Of a DNA stretch of 33,009 nt, positions 1 through 9,159 are shown piece after piece. Origin of the DNA: Bordetella parapertussis. Its GTDB lineage: Bacteria; Pseudomonadota; Gammaproteobacteria; Burkholderiales; Burkholderiaceae_C. The notes beneath the pieces were generated by a model that was not told the origin of the DNA, searched no databases, and saw only the letters and a program-made list of their open reading frames with translations. The stretch lies in the NCBI GenBank assembly GCA_945900695.1, contig CAMDJU010000002.1, positions 1-33,009 of the forward strand, read 5' to 3'. Made by a program: the position numbers and the translations under genes. Position 1 is the first letter of the stretch. Each line of letters opens with the position of its first letter.

Positions 1-287
1 TCTTTGCGCTTGAGCATTTGCGCCACGTCCATCTTCACGCTGGTGGCTGTGATGCCATGCTCGGCAAAGTGGTGGTTGGCTTGGTCAAAATGCTCAGACG
101 ATTGCAGCAAGGCTTTGGAAGGAATACAGCCGACGTTGGTGCAAGTGCCTCCAGGGGCAGGGCCACCAGCGGCGTTTTGCCACTCGTCGATGCAAGCAAC
201 TTGAAAGCCCAACTGGGCCGCACGAATGGCGGCAATGTAGCCGCCAGGGCCAGCGCCGATGACGATGACGTCAAATGGTTTGCTCAT
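1..287 (-). CDS. lpd: Dihydrolipoyl dehydrogenase (E3), N-terminal part, cut by window edge
   Basis: This is the E3 flavoprotein that reoxidises dihydrolipoyl groups of 2-oxo acid dehydrogenase complexes with NAD+. Only the first 95 codons are present; the gene runs off the left edge. The N-terminus reads [20 protein letters not shown], a Rossmann FAD-binding GxGxxG motif, and about 30 residues later comes [16 protein letters not shown], whose two cysteines form the redox-active disulfide of this family. The ATG at 285-287 is preceded by GGGAG with a 5-nt spacer and lies 11 nt after the sucB stop, so it is the third gene of a sucA-sucB-lpd operon. The order and spacing point to the E3 of the 2-oxoglutarate dehydrogenase complex. 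Another lpd copy serving pyruvate dehydrogenase may exist elsewhere and cannot be judged here. Confidence 0.95.
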   Translation of the reverse strand, partial: MSKPFDVIVIGAGPGGYIAAIRAAQLGFQVACIDEWQNAAGGPAPGGTCTNVGCIPSKALLQSSEHFDQANHHFAEHGITATSVKMDVAQMLKRK

Positions 288-298
288 GGTGACTCCCA

Positions 299-1543
299 TC
301 AGATATCAAAAAGCAAGCGTGCGGGGTCTTCAAGCGCTTCTTTCATCGCCACCAAGCCCAAGACAGCTTCACGTCCGTCAATGATGCGGTGGTCGTAAGA
401 CATGGCCAAATAGTTGATCGGGCGAACCACCACTTGACCATTTTCTACAACGGCCCGGTCTTTCGTGGCATGCACACCCAAAATGGCCGATTGCGGTGGA
501 TTGATGATGGGCGTCGACAACATCGAACCAAAAACCCCACCATTGCTGATGGAGAAGGTGCCACCGGTCATGTCCTCAATACCCAGTTTTCCGTCGCGGG
601 CCTTGGCGCCAAATTCCGAAATTTTCTTTTCAATTTCGGCAAAGCTCATTTGGTCGGCATTGCGCAAAATAGGAACGACCAAGCCCCTGGGGGACCCAAC
701 CGCAATACCAATGTCGAAATAGCCGTGGTAGACGATGTCGCTTCCATCCACTGAGGCATTGAGAACAGGGTATTTTTTCAAGGCATGAACGGCCGCTTTG
801 ACAAAGAAGCTCATGAAGCCAATTTTTACGCCGTGCTCTTTCTCGAACTTTTCCTGGAAACGCTTGCGCATTTCCATCACAGGCGCCATGTTGACTTCGT
901 TGAACGTGGTCAAAATGGCATTGGTCGACTGAGATTGGAGCAAGCGCTCCGCCACCCGTGCCCGCAAGCGACTCATGGGAACACGTTGTTCTGGCCGATC
1001 GCCCAAATCAACGGTGGGACCGACAACTTGCGGCAAAGATGTGGTCAGCGCACCTGTGGGTATCGATGCGGAGGCAACAGGCTTGGTGCCGCTGGCGACC
1101 GCACCCAATACATCACCCTTGGTGATGCGACCGTCTTTTCCGGTGCCCGATATAGAGCCAGCAGACAAGGCATGGTCGGCCATCAATTTGGCAGCAGCCG
1201 GCATGGCCACATTGGATTTGCTCGTATCTGCAGGAGCGTTCGCGGCCTTGGCCACCGGTGCCGCAGCAGCTGGGGCAGATGCATTGGATGCCGACATTTT
1301 TCCATCGGTATCAATGCGGGCAATCAATTGCTCTGCAATGACAGTACCGCCATCTGCCACCAAAATCTCGGACAAAACGCCAGCCGCAGGGGCAGGCACT
1401 TCCAAAACCACTTTATCTGTTTCAATTTCAATCAGAATTTCGTCGGCAGATACGGTGTCTCCAGCTTTCTTTTTCCATTGCAACATCGTGGCTTCGGCCA
1501 CTGATTCGGACAATTGCGGGACTTTTACTTCAACGATCGACAT
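299..1543 (-). CDS. sucB: 2-Oxoglutarate dehydrogenase E2, dihydrolipoyllysine succinyltransferase
   Basis: The E2 core of the 2-oxoglutarate dehydrogenase complex transfers succinyl groups from lipoyl-lysine to CoA in the TCA cycle. The 414-residue protein has the standard three-part architecture. An N-terminal lipoyl domain carries the modified lysine K44 in ETDKVVLEV. An Ala/Pro-rich linker leads to a peripheral subunit-binding domain around residues 115-155 ([17 protein letters not shown]). The C-terminal catalytic domain ends with the DHRIIDG motif, including H385 and D389. Length is normal for the family. The ATG is preceded by AGGA with about 8 nt spacing. It lies 53 nt downstream of sucA and 11 nt upstream of lpd, so co-transcription is likely. 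Confidence 0.97.
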   Translation of the reverse strand: MSIVEVKVPQLSESVAEATMLQWKKKAGDTVSADEILIEIETDKVVLEVPAPAAGVLSEILVADGGTVIAEQLIARIDTDGKMSASNASAPAAAAPVAKAANAPADTSKSNVAMPAAAKLMADHALSAGSISGTGKDGRITKGDVLGAVASGTKPVASASIPTGALTTSLPQVVGPTVDLGDRPEQRVPMSRLRARVAERLLQSQSTNAILTTFNEVNMAPVMEMRKRFQEKFEKEHGVKIGFMSFFVKAAVHALKKYPVLNASVDGSDIVYHGYFDIGIAVGSPRGLVVPILRNADQMSFAEIEKKISEFGAKARDGKLGIEDMTGGTFSISNGGVFGSMLSTPIINPPQSAILGVHATKDRAVVENGQVVVRPINYLAMSYDHRIIDGREAVLGLVAMKEALEDPARLLFDI

Positions 1544-1596
1544 GAGTTTTTCCTAAATTGGTTTTCGGCCAGCCCACACGGGGCTCAAGCCTGGGT

Positions 1597-4476
1597 TCAT
1601 TTGGTCAGGACAAAGCCCTTGAGCTTGGCAAAAGCCGCATCGACCAAAGCCCTTTGTTGGTCCTGATGCAGGTGCGAATAGCCAACCGCAGGCGAGGCGG
1701 ATGCCGTGCGGCCTGCATAACCCAGCTTTTGGCCCTCAACCATGTTTTCATGGATGTTGTGCTGAATGAAAAACCAAGCCCCTTGGTTTTGCGGTTCGTC
1801 TTGACACCACACAATTTCTGCAGCGTTGGGATATTTTTTCAATTCACTGGCAAAAGCTTTGTGCGGGAATGGGTATAACTGTTCCAAACGCAGGATGGCT
1901 GTGTCGTCGTGCCCTTTTTCTTCCCGCTTCTTGGCCAAGTCGTAATAAACCTTGCCCGAGCACATCAAAATGCGTTTGACTTTGTCGTTTTTGAGGTCAG
2001 CATTTTCAGGGATGATGGTTTGAAAACTACCCTTGGTGAACTCTGACACAGGAGACGCCGCATCCTTGTTACGCAACAAGGATTTGGGCGTGAAAATGAT
2101 CAGCGGCTTGCGCAAATTGCGCACCATTTGGCGTCGCAAGACATGGAAGATTTGGCTGGCAGTCGTGGGTTGAACAATTTGCATATTGGTGTCAGCCGCC
2201 AATTGCATGAAACGCTCGACCCGAGCCGAACTGTGTTCAGGGCCTTGGCCTTCATATCCATGGGGCAGCATCAAAGTGATGCCATTCACGCGGCCCCACT
2301 TCACCTCTCCTGAGGCGATGAACTGGTCAATCACCACTTGCGCACCATTGGCGAAGTCACCAAACTGCGCCTCCCATATGACCAACGTACTGGGATCATT
2401 GGATGCATATCCATACTCAAACCCCAAAACAGCTTCCTCGGAAAGGATGGAGTCGATGACCACAAACGGTGCTTGCTTGTCACTGACGTTTTCCAAAGGC
2501 ACATAAGTGCCTGTATCCCATTTTTCACGGCTTTGGTCATGGACAACGGCATGCCGGTGCGTGAACGTTCCACGACCTGAGTCTTCACCAGACAAACGAA
2601 TGGGATAACCTGAAGAAACCAAAGAGGCAAATGCCATGTGCTCGCCCATGCCCCAATCCACGGGAACATCACCCCGCCCCATGGCAGCGCGATCGTCATA
2701 GACTTTTTTGACCAGTTGGTGGGGGGTGATCGATGATGGCAAAGTGGTGATTTTTTCCGCCAATCGCTTCCACTCCGCCAGGGGAATGGCCGTATCACCG
2801 GCATCGGTCCATTTTTTCCCCAAGTAAGGAGACCAATTCACTGTGAATTTGGTTTTGAAATTGGTGAGGACAGGGTCTGATGTGTGCTTTCCTTCATCCA
2901 GGGCCTGTCGGTAGGCCTTGACCATGTCGTCGCCCAGTTGGTCGCCCAGACCCTGAGTCGCCAATTTATCGGCGTAGTGTTTTCTGGTTCCTGGATGCGC
3001 TGATATTTTTTTATACATCAAAGGTTGGGTCAAGCTGGGGGTGTCTTGTTCGTTGTGACCCAATTTTCTAAAGCAGGTGATGTCTACCACCACATCTTGC
3101 CGAAAAGTCATTCGAAACTCGAGGGCCAATTGGGTCGCCAACACGACGGCCTCGGGATCATCGCCATTCACATGCAACACCGGGGCCTCAACCATCTTGA
3201 CGATGTCGGTGCAAAACACAGACGATCGCATGTCTCTGGGGTCAGAGGTGGTGAATCCAATTTGATTGTTGATGATGATGTGAACGGTTCCACCAGTTGT
3301 GTAGCCACGGGTTTGGGCCAAGGCCAAGGTTTCTTGGTTCACGCCCTGCCCACCAAAAGCGGCATCACCGTGCACCAACACGGGCAATACCTGGTCGCCT
3401 TTGGGGTCTCCGCGGCGGTCCATACGGGCTCTAACAGACCCCTCCACGACGGGGTTCACAATTTCCAAGTGCGATGGGTTGAAGGCCAAGGACAGGTGAA
3501 CAGGTCCACCAGGGGTGGTGACATCAGAGCTAAAACCTTGGTGGTATTTGACGTCGCCTGAAGGCAACTCTTCTGGGGCGGTGTGGTCAAACTCGGCAAA
3601 CAAATCCTTGGGCAACTTGCCCATGGTGTTGACCAGCACATTCAAACGGCCCCGGTGGGCCATACCAATCACAACCTCTTGGACGCCAAGGGCACCAGCA
3701 CCTTGGATCAACTCATCCATGGCTGCAATAAAACTCTCACCGCCCTCCAAAGAGAAGCGTTTCTGACCCACATATTTGGTGTGTAAAAAACGCTCCAAGC
3801 CCTCTGCCGCCGTCAACCGATCCAGAATGTGCTTCTTCTTATCGGCGGTGAAATTGGGCTTGCTGCGAATGCTTTCTAACTTTTGCTGCCACCAACGTTT
3901 TTGGGTCATGTCAGAGGTGTACATGTACTCTGGGCCCAAAGTCCCGCAATACGTGTCACGCAGTGCGTTGATCAGCTCACGCAAACTCATCCGATCGCGC
4001 CCGAAAAATGTATTGCTGGTGTCAAAGATGGTTTCTTGGTCAGCGTCCGAAAAACCATAAAAGGATGGATCCAACTCAGGAATATGCGGACGCTCCGTGC
4101 GTTGAAGCGGGTCTAAATCGGCCCACCTTTGCCCCACATTTCGGTAAGCTGCAATCAACTGCTGAGCCGCCGTGCGTTTGCGCCCCATCTCCATGTCGTT
4201 GCTGGCCATGACCACACGGGTTCCGCCCGACTTGGCACGCTCAGCAAATGCATTGACCACCGGCAAATGCGCCACATCTTTGGCTTGACTGCCATCGACC
4301 GCAGTCACGTGCTGCAAAGCGTCAAAATATGAACGCCATGAGTCAGGAACGCTGCCAGGGTTGGTGAGGTAATTTTCGTACATCTCTTCGACATACGGGG
4401 CGTTGCCACCAAACAGGTAGGTATTGCCAGAATAAGATTGATAGACGGATGCGCCGCCTTGAGATGGATCACTCAT
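1597..4476 (-). CDS. sucA: 2-Oxoglutarate dehydrogenase E1 component
   Basis: The thiamine-diphosphate E1 subunit decarboxylates 2-oxoglutarate and loads the lipoyl arm of SucB. I set the start at 4476, giving 959 residues beginning MSDPSQGGASVYQSY, because a perfect GGAGGT lies 7 nt upstream and E1o proteins normally begin this way. The open frame continues upstream to 4644, but that 56-residue extension has no family-like content. Recognisable E1o segments are the N-terminal GGNAPYVEEMYENYL helix used for E2 contact, HRGRLNVL, the cofactor-binding GDAAFGGQGV and INNQIGFTT stretches, and the C-terminal transketolase-like pyrimidine domain with LMLPHGYEGQGPEHSSAR. The 178-bp gap after prpE should hold the operon promoter. 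A TTGACA hexamer sits at 4653-4658 on the minus strand, but I see no convincing -10 at proper distance. Confidence 0.96.
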   Translation of the reverse strand: MSDPSQGGASVYQSYSGNTYLFGGNAPYVEEMYENYLTNPGSVPDSWRSYFDALQHVTAVDGSQAKDVAHLPVVNAFAERAKSGGTRVVMASNDMEMGRKRTAAQQLIAAYRNVGQRWADLDPLQRTERPHIPELDPSFYGFSDADQETIFDTSNTFFGRDRMSLRELINALRDTYCGTLGPEYMYTSDMTQKRWWQQKLESIRSKPNFTADKKKHILDRLTAAEGLERFLHTKYVGQKRFSLEGGESFIAAMDELIQGAGALGVQEVVIGMAHRGRLNVLVNTMGKLPKDLFAEFDHTAPEELPSGDVKYHQGFSSDVTTPGGPVHLSLAFNPSHLEIVNPVVEGSVRARMDRRGDPKGDQVLPVLVHGDAAFGGQGVNQETLALAQTRGYTTGGTVHIIINNQIGFTTSDPRDMRSSVFCTDIVKMVEAPVLHVNGDDPEAVVLATQLALEFRMTFRQDVVVDITCFRKLGHNEQDTPSLTQPLMYKKISAHPGTRKHYADKLATQGLGDQLGDDMVKAYRQALDEGKHTSDPVLTNFKTKFTVNWSPYLGKKWTDAGDTAIPLAEWKRLAEKITTLPSSITPHQLVKKVYDDRAAMGRGDVPVDWGMGEHMAFASLVSSGYPIRLSGEDSGRGTFTHRHAVVHDQSREKWDTGTYVPLENVSDKQAPFVVIDSILSEEAVLGFEYGYASNDPSTLVIWEAQFGDFANGAQVVIDQFIASGEVKWGRVNGITLMLPHGYEGQGPEHSSARVERFMQLAADTNMQIVQPTTASQIFHVLRRQMVRNLRKPLIIFTPKSLLRNKDAASPVSEFTKGSFQTIIPENADLKNDKVKRILMCSGKVYYDLAKKREEKGHDDTAILRLEQLYPFPHKAFASELKKYPNAAEIVWCQDEPQNQGAWFFIQHNIHENMVEGQKLGYAGRTASASPAVGYSHLHQDQQRALVDAAFAKLKGFVLTK

Positions 4477-4483
4477 TTCGCTG

Positions 4484-4489
4484 ACCTCC
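4484..4489 (-). promoter_or_regulatory. Strong ribosome binding site that fixes the sucA start
   Basis: The minus strand reads GGAGGT, a perfect Shine-Dalgarno core, 7 nt before the ATG at 4474-4476. It decides against the longer open frame starting at 4644. Confidence 0.85.
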
Positions 4490-4654
4490 GCACCCCTTGA
4501 GGGCGCATAAGCTGGTTGAAAAAAACCTTCCGCGACACGGCTAAACCGATTGGCGGATGCGACTGTGGCTAGGAAGGGCCAAAGTACAGCTGGCATTGTG
4601 CCATTGATTTTTTGGGCCAGCCCTGGTTCAATGGTTATCGTCACCTGCCTGTTG

Positions 4655-6547
4655 TCAACCCACTTGTTGTTTAACCTGCTCCAAAGCGCTGGGGTCTTCC
4701 ATGGTGGTCAAGTCACCAGGATCGCGTTTTTCGCAAACAGCTTGTAATGCACGGCGCAACAGTTTTCCGCTGCGGGTCTTGGGCAAAGCAGACACCACGA
4801 AGATGCGCGAGGGTCTGGCCACGGCACCCAACTGGGAATCAACCAGTTTCATGATTTCGCCCTCAAACCTCAACTTGGAAGCATCCGTTTGAAGTTCACT
4901 GGTGTCTCTGGGGATCACAAATCCCATGGCGACTTGGCCTTTGAGCTGATCTGCCACGCCAACCACAGCAACTTCAGAAACATTGGGGTGGCTGGATATG
5001 CTTTCCTCGATCTCGCGGGTGCCTAATCGATGGCCTGCGACATTGATCACATCGTCGGTCCTGCCCAAAATGAAATAGTAGCCATCTGCATCCCGGATTC
5101 CCCAATCGAAGGTGGAATAGACTTGTTTGCCTGGCACGCTGGTCCAATATGTGTTGACAAACCGTGCGTCATCTTGCCAAACGGTTTGCATGCATCCAGG
5201 CGGCAGGGGACCCTCAATGGCAACAACCCCTTTTTGATGGGGTTCCACCAGCTCTTGACCGGTGGTTTCGTCAAAGAGTTTGATGTTGTAGCCATACATG
5301 GGTATGCCGGGACTGCCAAACTTCGTGGGTAAATTTTCAACACCGCTGGGCACCGTGAGGATGGGCCATCCTGTTTCGGTTTGCCAATAGTTGTCGATGA
5401 TGGGCTTACCCAAACTGCTTGAAATCCACTGGGCAGTTGGCTCGTCCAAAGGCTCGCCCGCCAAATAAAGGGCGCGCAAGCTAGACAGGTCGTATTTGGA
5501 CAAGAAGGCTGGGTCTTGTTTCTTCAACACACGCACAGCGGTGGGCGCACTGAACATGATGTTGACCTTGTATTTTTCAACCAATTTCCACCAAATGCCG
5601 CCGTCTGGTCGGATGGGCAATCCCTCATACATGATGGTGGCCATGCCCGCCATCAAAGGTCCATAAATGATGTAGCTGTGTCCAACCACCCAGCCAATAT
5701 CACTGGTTGAGAAATAGGTTTCCCCTGCTTTTGCATTGAAAATATGCTTCATGCTGGCTGCCAGCGCAACCGCATATCCCCCCGTGTCGCGCTGAACACC
5801 TTTGGGCTTTCCTGTGGTGCCCGATGTGTACAGGGTATAGCTGGGGTGGGTACTGTCCACCCACACACAATCTACTTTTGCATGCATGTGGGTTTGCCGC
5901 AACCGGTGGTAGTCATGGTCGCGTACAGGGTGGTTCATGTATTTGACCAGACCTCGATTGACCATCACAACGGCCTCAGGTTGGTGACGGCTCAAGGCGA
6001 TGGCCTCGTCCAGCAATGGTTTGTAGGGCACCAATTTACCGCCACGCGAACCCGCGTCCGCACTGATGACCATACGTGGCGTTGCGTCCTCAATGCGGGT
6101 TGCCAAAGAATGGGACGCAAAACCTCCAAAGACCACGGAATGAATGGCACCTATGCGTGCACAAGCCAACATGGCAAAAGCTGCTTCAGCGATCATGGGC
6201 ATGTAAATCAATACCCGATCACCCTTGACCACACCCAAACTTTGCAATATGGCCGCCATTCGATGAACCTCTTGGCTCAGCTCCCCAAATGTGTAGACCT
6301 TTTCGACATCCGTCTCGGTCGACACAAAAATCAAGGCGGGAGAATTTTCCTGCGCTGGCAAATGTCGATCCACCGCGTTGTGACAAAGATTGGTGGTGCC
6401 CCCAGCAAACCATTTTGCAAACGGTGGATTTTGATAATTCAAAATCTCAAGCGGAGAGGTTTTCCAATCTATCAACAAGCTTTGTTCACGCCAGAATTCT
6501 TCGGGCAGGTTCAATGATTTTTGGTAAAAATGAGCGTATTTATCCAT
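4655..6547 (-). CDS. prpE: Propionate--CoA ligase (acyl-CoA synthetase, PrpE type)
   Basis: This is an AMP-forming acyl-CoA synthetase that would activate propionate, possibly also acetate, through an acyl-adenylate. The start at 6547 (MDKYAHFYQKSLNLPEEFW) is chosen because GGAGA lies 7 nt upstream; an ATG 8 codons earlier lacks a well-placed ribosome site. This gives 630 residues, normal for PrpE. Seen motifs are NPPFAKWFAGGTTNLCHNAVDRHL-type PrpE signature (split here: NPPFAKWF then TNLCHNAVDRHL), the P-loop-like TSGTTGKPKGVQRDTGG, YWQTETGWP, and the C-terminal PKTRSGKLLRR, whose lysine is the usual acetylation-controlled catalytic residue. RDTGG after the P-loop and the GDLTTMEDPSAL tail favour PrpE over Acs. 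No 2-methylcitrate genes are adjacent, so the exact substrate is inferred from family resemblance. Confidence 0.88.
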   Translation of the reverse strand: MDKYAHFYQKSLNLPEEFWREQSLLIDWKTSPLEILNYQNPPFAKWFAGGTTNLCHNAVDRHLPAQENSPALIFVSTETDVEKVYTFGELSQEVHRMAAILQSLGVVKGDRVLIYMPMIAEAAFAMLACARIGAIHSVVFGGFASHSLATRIEDATPRMVISADAGSRGGKLVPYKPLLDEAIALSRHQPEAVVMVNRGLVKYMNHPVRDHDYHRLRQTHMHAKVDCVWVDSTHPSYTLYTSGTTGKPKGVQRDTGGYAVALAASMKHIFNAKAGETYFSTSDIGWVVGHSYIIYGPLMAGMATIMYEGLPIRPDGGIWWKLVEKYKVNIMFSAPTAVRVLKKQDPAFLSKYDLSSLRALYLAGEPLDEPTAQWISSSLGKPIIDNYWQTETGWPILTVPSGVENLPTKFGSPGIPMYGYNIKLFDETTGQELVEPHQKGVVAIEGPLPPGCMQTVWQDDARFVNTYWTSVPGKQVYSTFDWGIRDADGYYFILGRTDDVINVAGHRLGTREIEESISSHPNVSEVAVVGVADQLKGQVAMGFVIPRDTSELQTDASKLRFEGEIMKLVDSQLGAVARPSRIFVVSALPKTRSGKLLRRALQAVCEKRDPGDLTTMEDPSALEQVKQQVG

Positions 6548-6635
6548 CGGAAAGTCTCCACTTTTTGTCATGACAGATGATGTCCATCAGCCTCTTTCAT
6601 TGAACTGACTGAGGACCCTTTTCGCACGAATCGTT

Positions 6636-7244
6636 TTAAAACTTGGCCAGCGCCTGCATCACCGCCATGCTTTCTGAGGCCTTGCTGGAGCGCAACCACT
6701 CCATGCACAACATGTCAACCGTTGTCAGCTCGACGCCGGCTGCTGCCAATCGATCAAATGCGGCATCCCGATCTCTGGGCTGAATCGCAGTACAAGCATC
6801 GACAACGGCAATGGGCTCGTAGCCCAAATCTATCAAATCCAGTGCGGTTTGAACGATGCCCACATGAACTTCGCAACCCGCCAAAACAATGACGGGCCTT
6901 TGAGGTTCTGAGTGATCAGCCGGTTTTTGTAGGTGTTTGGGCAAACTCCGCGCATTCCCAACCGCAGGCATGCGAACGGGGTTGAGGTGTGGGGCCAAAA
7001 TGTCTGAAGCGCTGAACAGGGCGCTTTCCATCGGCCGATCGCAAAAGGGTTGGCAGGCCTTCATGTATTCGCCCCAAACCTTGGGCATGTGAACCACCGA
7101 CCAAGTCGGTATCTGAAAGATGTGAGCGACGCTGGCCAACTTTTGAACTTGTGCGAGAAATTCTTCAGGGTCTGTGCTTTTGGCGCACACATCTTCCTGA
7201 CAAGACAAGAGAACCAACTGAGCGTCATTTTTATCGAATAGCAT
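6636..7244 (-). CDS. Isochorismatase-fold protein without the canonical catalytic residues
   Basis: The 202-residue protein has the isochorismatase/cysteine-hydrolase fold pattern: an opening beta strand (AQLVLLSCQED), SVVHMPKVWG in the middle, and a C-terminal VIVLAGCEVHVGIVQTALDLIDLGYEPIAV-type core (seen as AGCEVHVG followed by QTALDLIDLGYE). The usual triad is Asp in the first strand, a central Lys, and Cys in a sequence such as EAHVCV. Here the Asp position is S14, the Cys position is G129, and no obvious Lys is present. A cysteine, C124, sits five residues before the normal position. The start at 7244 has GGGG 7 nt upstream; an earlier ATG at 7262 does not. It is probably transcribed alone or with prpE, 88 nt downstream. 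The function is unknown; it may be a non-catalytic or altered member. Confidence 0.72.
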   Translation of the reverse strand: MLFDKNDAQLVLLSCQEDVCAKSTDPEEFLAQVQKLASVAHIFQIPTWSVVHMPKVWGEYMKACQPFCDRPMESALFSASDILAPHLNPVRMPAVGNARSLPKHLQKPADHSEPQRPVIVLAGCEVHVGIVQTALDLIDLGYEPIAVVDACTAIQPRDRDAAFDRLAAAGVELTTVDMLCMEWLRSSKASESMAVMQALAKF

Positions 7245-7378
7245 CGAATATCCCCAAAGCATTTGTAAAACAAGGCCGTCAGGGAGAGTGACCCCACCCC
7301 AACGCTAAAAACCGCTACTGCCGACTGTGCAATGTGGAAGACAATAGCATCCACCCATCCAACTCTAACTCTTTAAAC

Positions 7379-7987
7379 ATGCATCACGACCTGCCCCACC
7401 AACGCACTGGACGCTTGGCCAATTTTATTTTTGCCAGCCGCTGGCTTCAACTGCCCCTTTACCTGGGCTTGGTTTTGGCCCAATGCGTGTATGTTTACCA
7501 CTTTTGGATTGAACTGATCCATCTGATGGAGGCCGCTTTTGGCAGCCAGACCGCTGTGCAAGCTTTGGTCGGCAGCATTGGCTACAAAAGCGCTGGCGCT
7601 TTAGAAGGGCTGAATGAAACCCTGATCATGCTGGTGGTTCTGGGATTGATTGACGTTGTCATGATTTCAAACTTATTGATCATGGTGATCGTGGGCGGCT
7701 ATGAAACCTTTGTGTCGAGAATGTACCTGGAGCATCACCCGGATCAACCTGAATGGCTCAGCCATGTCAACGCCTCTGTGCTCAAGGTCAAGCTGAGCAC
7801 CGCCATCATAGGCATTTCATCCATCCACTTGCTGAAATCTTTTATCAACGCCGAAAACTACAGCGAGAAAGTTTTGCTGTGGCAAACGCTGATTCATGTC
7901 ACATTTTTGCTCAGTGCACTGGCCATCGCATGGACCGACCGATTGATGCATCACGCCGCGCCAGCGCCAAACATGAACCCACATTGA
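7379..7987 (+). CDS. YqhA/UPF0114 family inner membrane protein
   Basis: This integral membrane protein of unknown function belongs to the YqhA (UPF0114, TIGR00645) family. It shows FIFASRWLQLPLYLGLVLA near the N-terminus, then LIDVVMISNLLIMVIVGGYE, FVSRMYLEHHPDQPEWL and ISSIHLLKSFINAE, which match recalled family segments. I count three to four hydrophobic segments. The start is uncertain. The ATG at 7379 gives 202 residues; another in-frame ATG at 7334 adds 15 polar residues. Neither has a recognisable Shine-Dalgarno sequence. It is divergent from the isochorismatase-like gene with a shared 134-bp upstream region. It is not obviously in an operon; the next gene is convergent. Confidence 0.85.
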   Translation: MHHDLPHQRTGRLANFIFASRWLQLPLYLGLVLAQCVYVYHFWIELIHLMEAAFGSQTAVQALVGSIGYKSAGALEGLNETLIMLVVLGLIDVVMISNLLIMVIVGGYETFVSRMYLEHHPDQPEWLSHVNASVLKVKLSTAIIGISSIHLLKSFINAENYSEKVLLWQTLIHVTFLLSALAIAWTDRLMHHAAPAPNMNPH

Positions 7988-8031
7988 CAAATGCCCGTCT
8001 CATTGGCGCGATGACAGGTCAGCTATGGACA

Positions 8032-8790
8032 TCAAGCCGATGTGTTTTTGTGATTCACCCATTGAAAAGGTTGTTGATACAACCAAATAGGCCGGTTTTC
8101 GCTGGCCTGGCCCACAGCGGTGGGCACCAGACCCTGGGCCTCAAACTCTAAACTGACCATCCATGCGCCGCGCTTGAGTTCTTGAGATGCCTTCACGGCA
8201 GCGCGCTCCATGGTTTCGGGTCTTTGAAACAGATAGACCATATCGCATTCGGCCCAAGAGGCCTTCCAAATATCTGCAAACCATATGCGGGCCCAAGGGC
8301 AACGAATGGCACAGAGCCATCGCAATGGCCAACTGGCATCAATCCCCCAGAAATCTGCGCTGGGGTATGCCAAGCGCAAGGCCCTCAGGCCATCACCCAA
8401 ACCACAGCCTGCATCCATGATGACTGCGCCGTCTTTTAAGGGGGCTTGAAGAGGCAATTCCCTCAGAGCGTTCAGTGGTGTCGGAAACAAAGGCGCATCA
8501 CGCCAGGAGTGAATGGGGTAAATCAGCAAGGCCAAAACCAAAGGCAACAGCCAAGCCCAAGCGGGCAAGGGCGCGGAGGAAGAAATCCACCACGACATAG
8601 GAAATCCCAAAGCCAAAACCACTTGCCGCATCCGCGTACCGCCCAATACGCTGCAAAAAAACCCTGTGGCAGTAGCGACCATCCAGGGCCAAGGCGATTG
8701 CAAAGGTGTGTTGTTGAGCAGGGTAAAAATCAGCCATGTGCCAGACCAGATCAAGAGCGCTGGTATCGGCCATGTCAGCAACCGAAGCAC
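8032..8790 (-). CDS. Membrane-anchored class I SAM-dependent methyltransferase
   Basis: The 252-residue protein combines an N-terminal membrane part with a C-terminal methyltransferase domain. About three hydrophobic segments fall within residues 5-92 (PALLIWSGTWLIFTLL; WMVATATGFFCSVLG; WAWLLPLVLALLIY). The catalytic domain starts near residue 120 with motif I, VIMDAGCGLGDG (124-134), followed by the ribose-binding acidic residue D151 in WGIDAS and a later SLEFEAQ strand. The substrate is not evident. The gene starts with GTG only 4 nt after the upstream bactofilin stop, so translation of the two is likely coupled. This suggests, without proof, that the enzyme works at or near the inner membrane with the bactofilin. 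Family members are usually annotated only as class I SAM methyltransferases. Confidence 0.8.
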   Translation of the reverse strand: MLRLLTWPIPALLIWSGTWLIFTLLNNTPLQSPWPWMVATATGFFCSVLGGTRMRQVVLALGFPMSWWISSSAPLPAWAWLLPLVLALLIYPIHSWRDAPLFPTPLNALRELPLQAPLKDGAVIMDAGCGLGDGLRALRLAYPSADFWGIDASWPLRWLCAIRCPWARIWFADIWKASWAECDMVYLFQRPETMERAAVKASQELKRGAWMVSLEFEAQGLVPTAVGQASENRPIWLYQQPFQWVNHKNTSA

Positions 8791-8794
8791 TGTC

Positions 8795-9127
8795 TTAACC
8801 GCGTTTGTTCAATTGGCCGACGAATTCACCGCCCTTTTCAATTTCGATTTCTGAATAGTCCAATTTACCAGTGACCTTGCCACTTTGGCGAATCACCAAT
8901 GACTCTTGACATTCGACGGTATCGCCAAGTTGGCCCAAAACATCTACCCGTCTGGCCTTGAGTTTTCCATGGACTTTGCCGGTGGAGCCAACCAGGACCT
9001 CATCGGCCGTCAATTCGCCTTCAATGGTGCCATGCACAGTGGCCTTTCCAGGAACATGCAATACACCCCTGGCAATGACACCAGAACCAATGGTCAAACT
9101 CGGTAAATCGTTTGCAGAAGTGGCCAT
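8795..9127 (-). CDS. Bactofilin (polymer-forming cytoskeletal protein), copy 1
   Basis: Bactofilins form nucleotide-independent filaments used in cell shape, stalk or pole organisation. This 110-residue protein has the repetitive right-handed beta-helix core, with the recurring pattern hydrophobic-x-G-x-hydrophobic seen in LTIGSGVIARGVLHVPG, ATVHGTIEGELTADEVLVG, GKVHGKLKARRVDVLGQ and GKVTGKLDYSEIEIEKGGEF. Short charged tails flank the core, as usual. The start ATG at 9125-9127 has only a weak GAG element. It lies 32 nt after the DUF4337 gene and 4 nt before the methyltransferase gene, so the three are probably one transcript. A second bactofilin is encoded at 10003-10356. Confidence 0.92.
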   Translation of the reverse strand: MATSANDLPSLTIGSGVIARGVLHVPGKATVHGTIEGELTADEVLVGSTGKVHGKLKARRVDVLGQLGDTVECQESLVIRQSGKVTGKLDYSEIEIEKGGEFVGQLNKRG

Positions 9128-9159
9128 ATCAACAACTCAATTAAAAAATTAATGATCAA

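Noticed and set aside
785..1504. 239-codon open frame on the plus strand opposite sucB
   Set aside because: It is antisense to a clearly functional sucB, has no recognisable domains, and its His/Arg/Gly-rich composition is that of a reverse-frame shadow.
4477..4644. 56-residue N-terminal extension of sucA in the open frame
   Set aside because: A GGAGGT site 7 nt before the ATG at 4476 and the family-like N-terminus decide for the shorter protein; the extension is unlike any E1o start I know.
5744..6517. 257-codon open frame on the plus strand opposite prpE
   Set aside because: Antisense to conserved PrpE coding sequence, rich in His, Gln and Cys, without family motifs or a ribosome site.
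8029..8049. Small hairpin followed by five T between the YqhA and methyltransferase genes
   Set aside because: The stem is only 5 bp and low in GC; too weak to call as a terminator.
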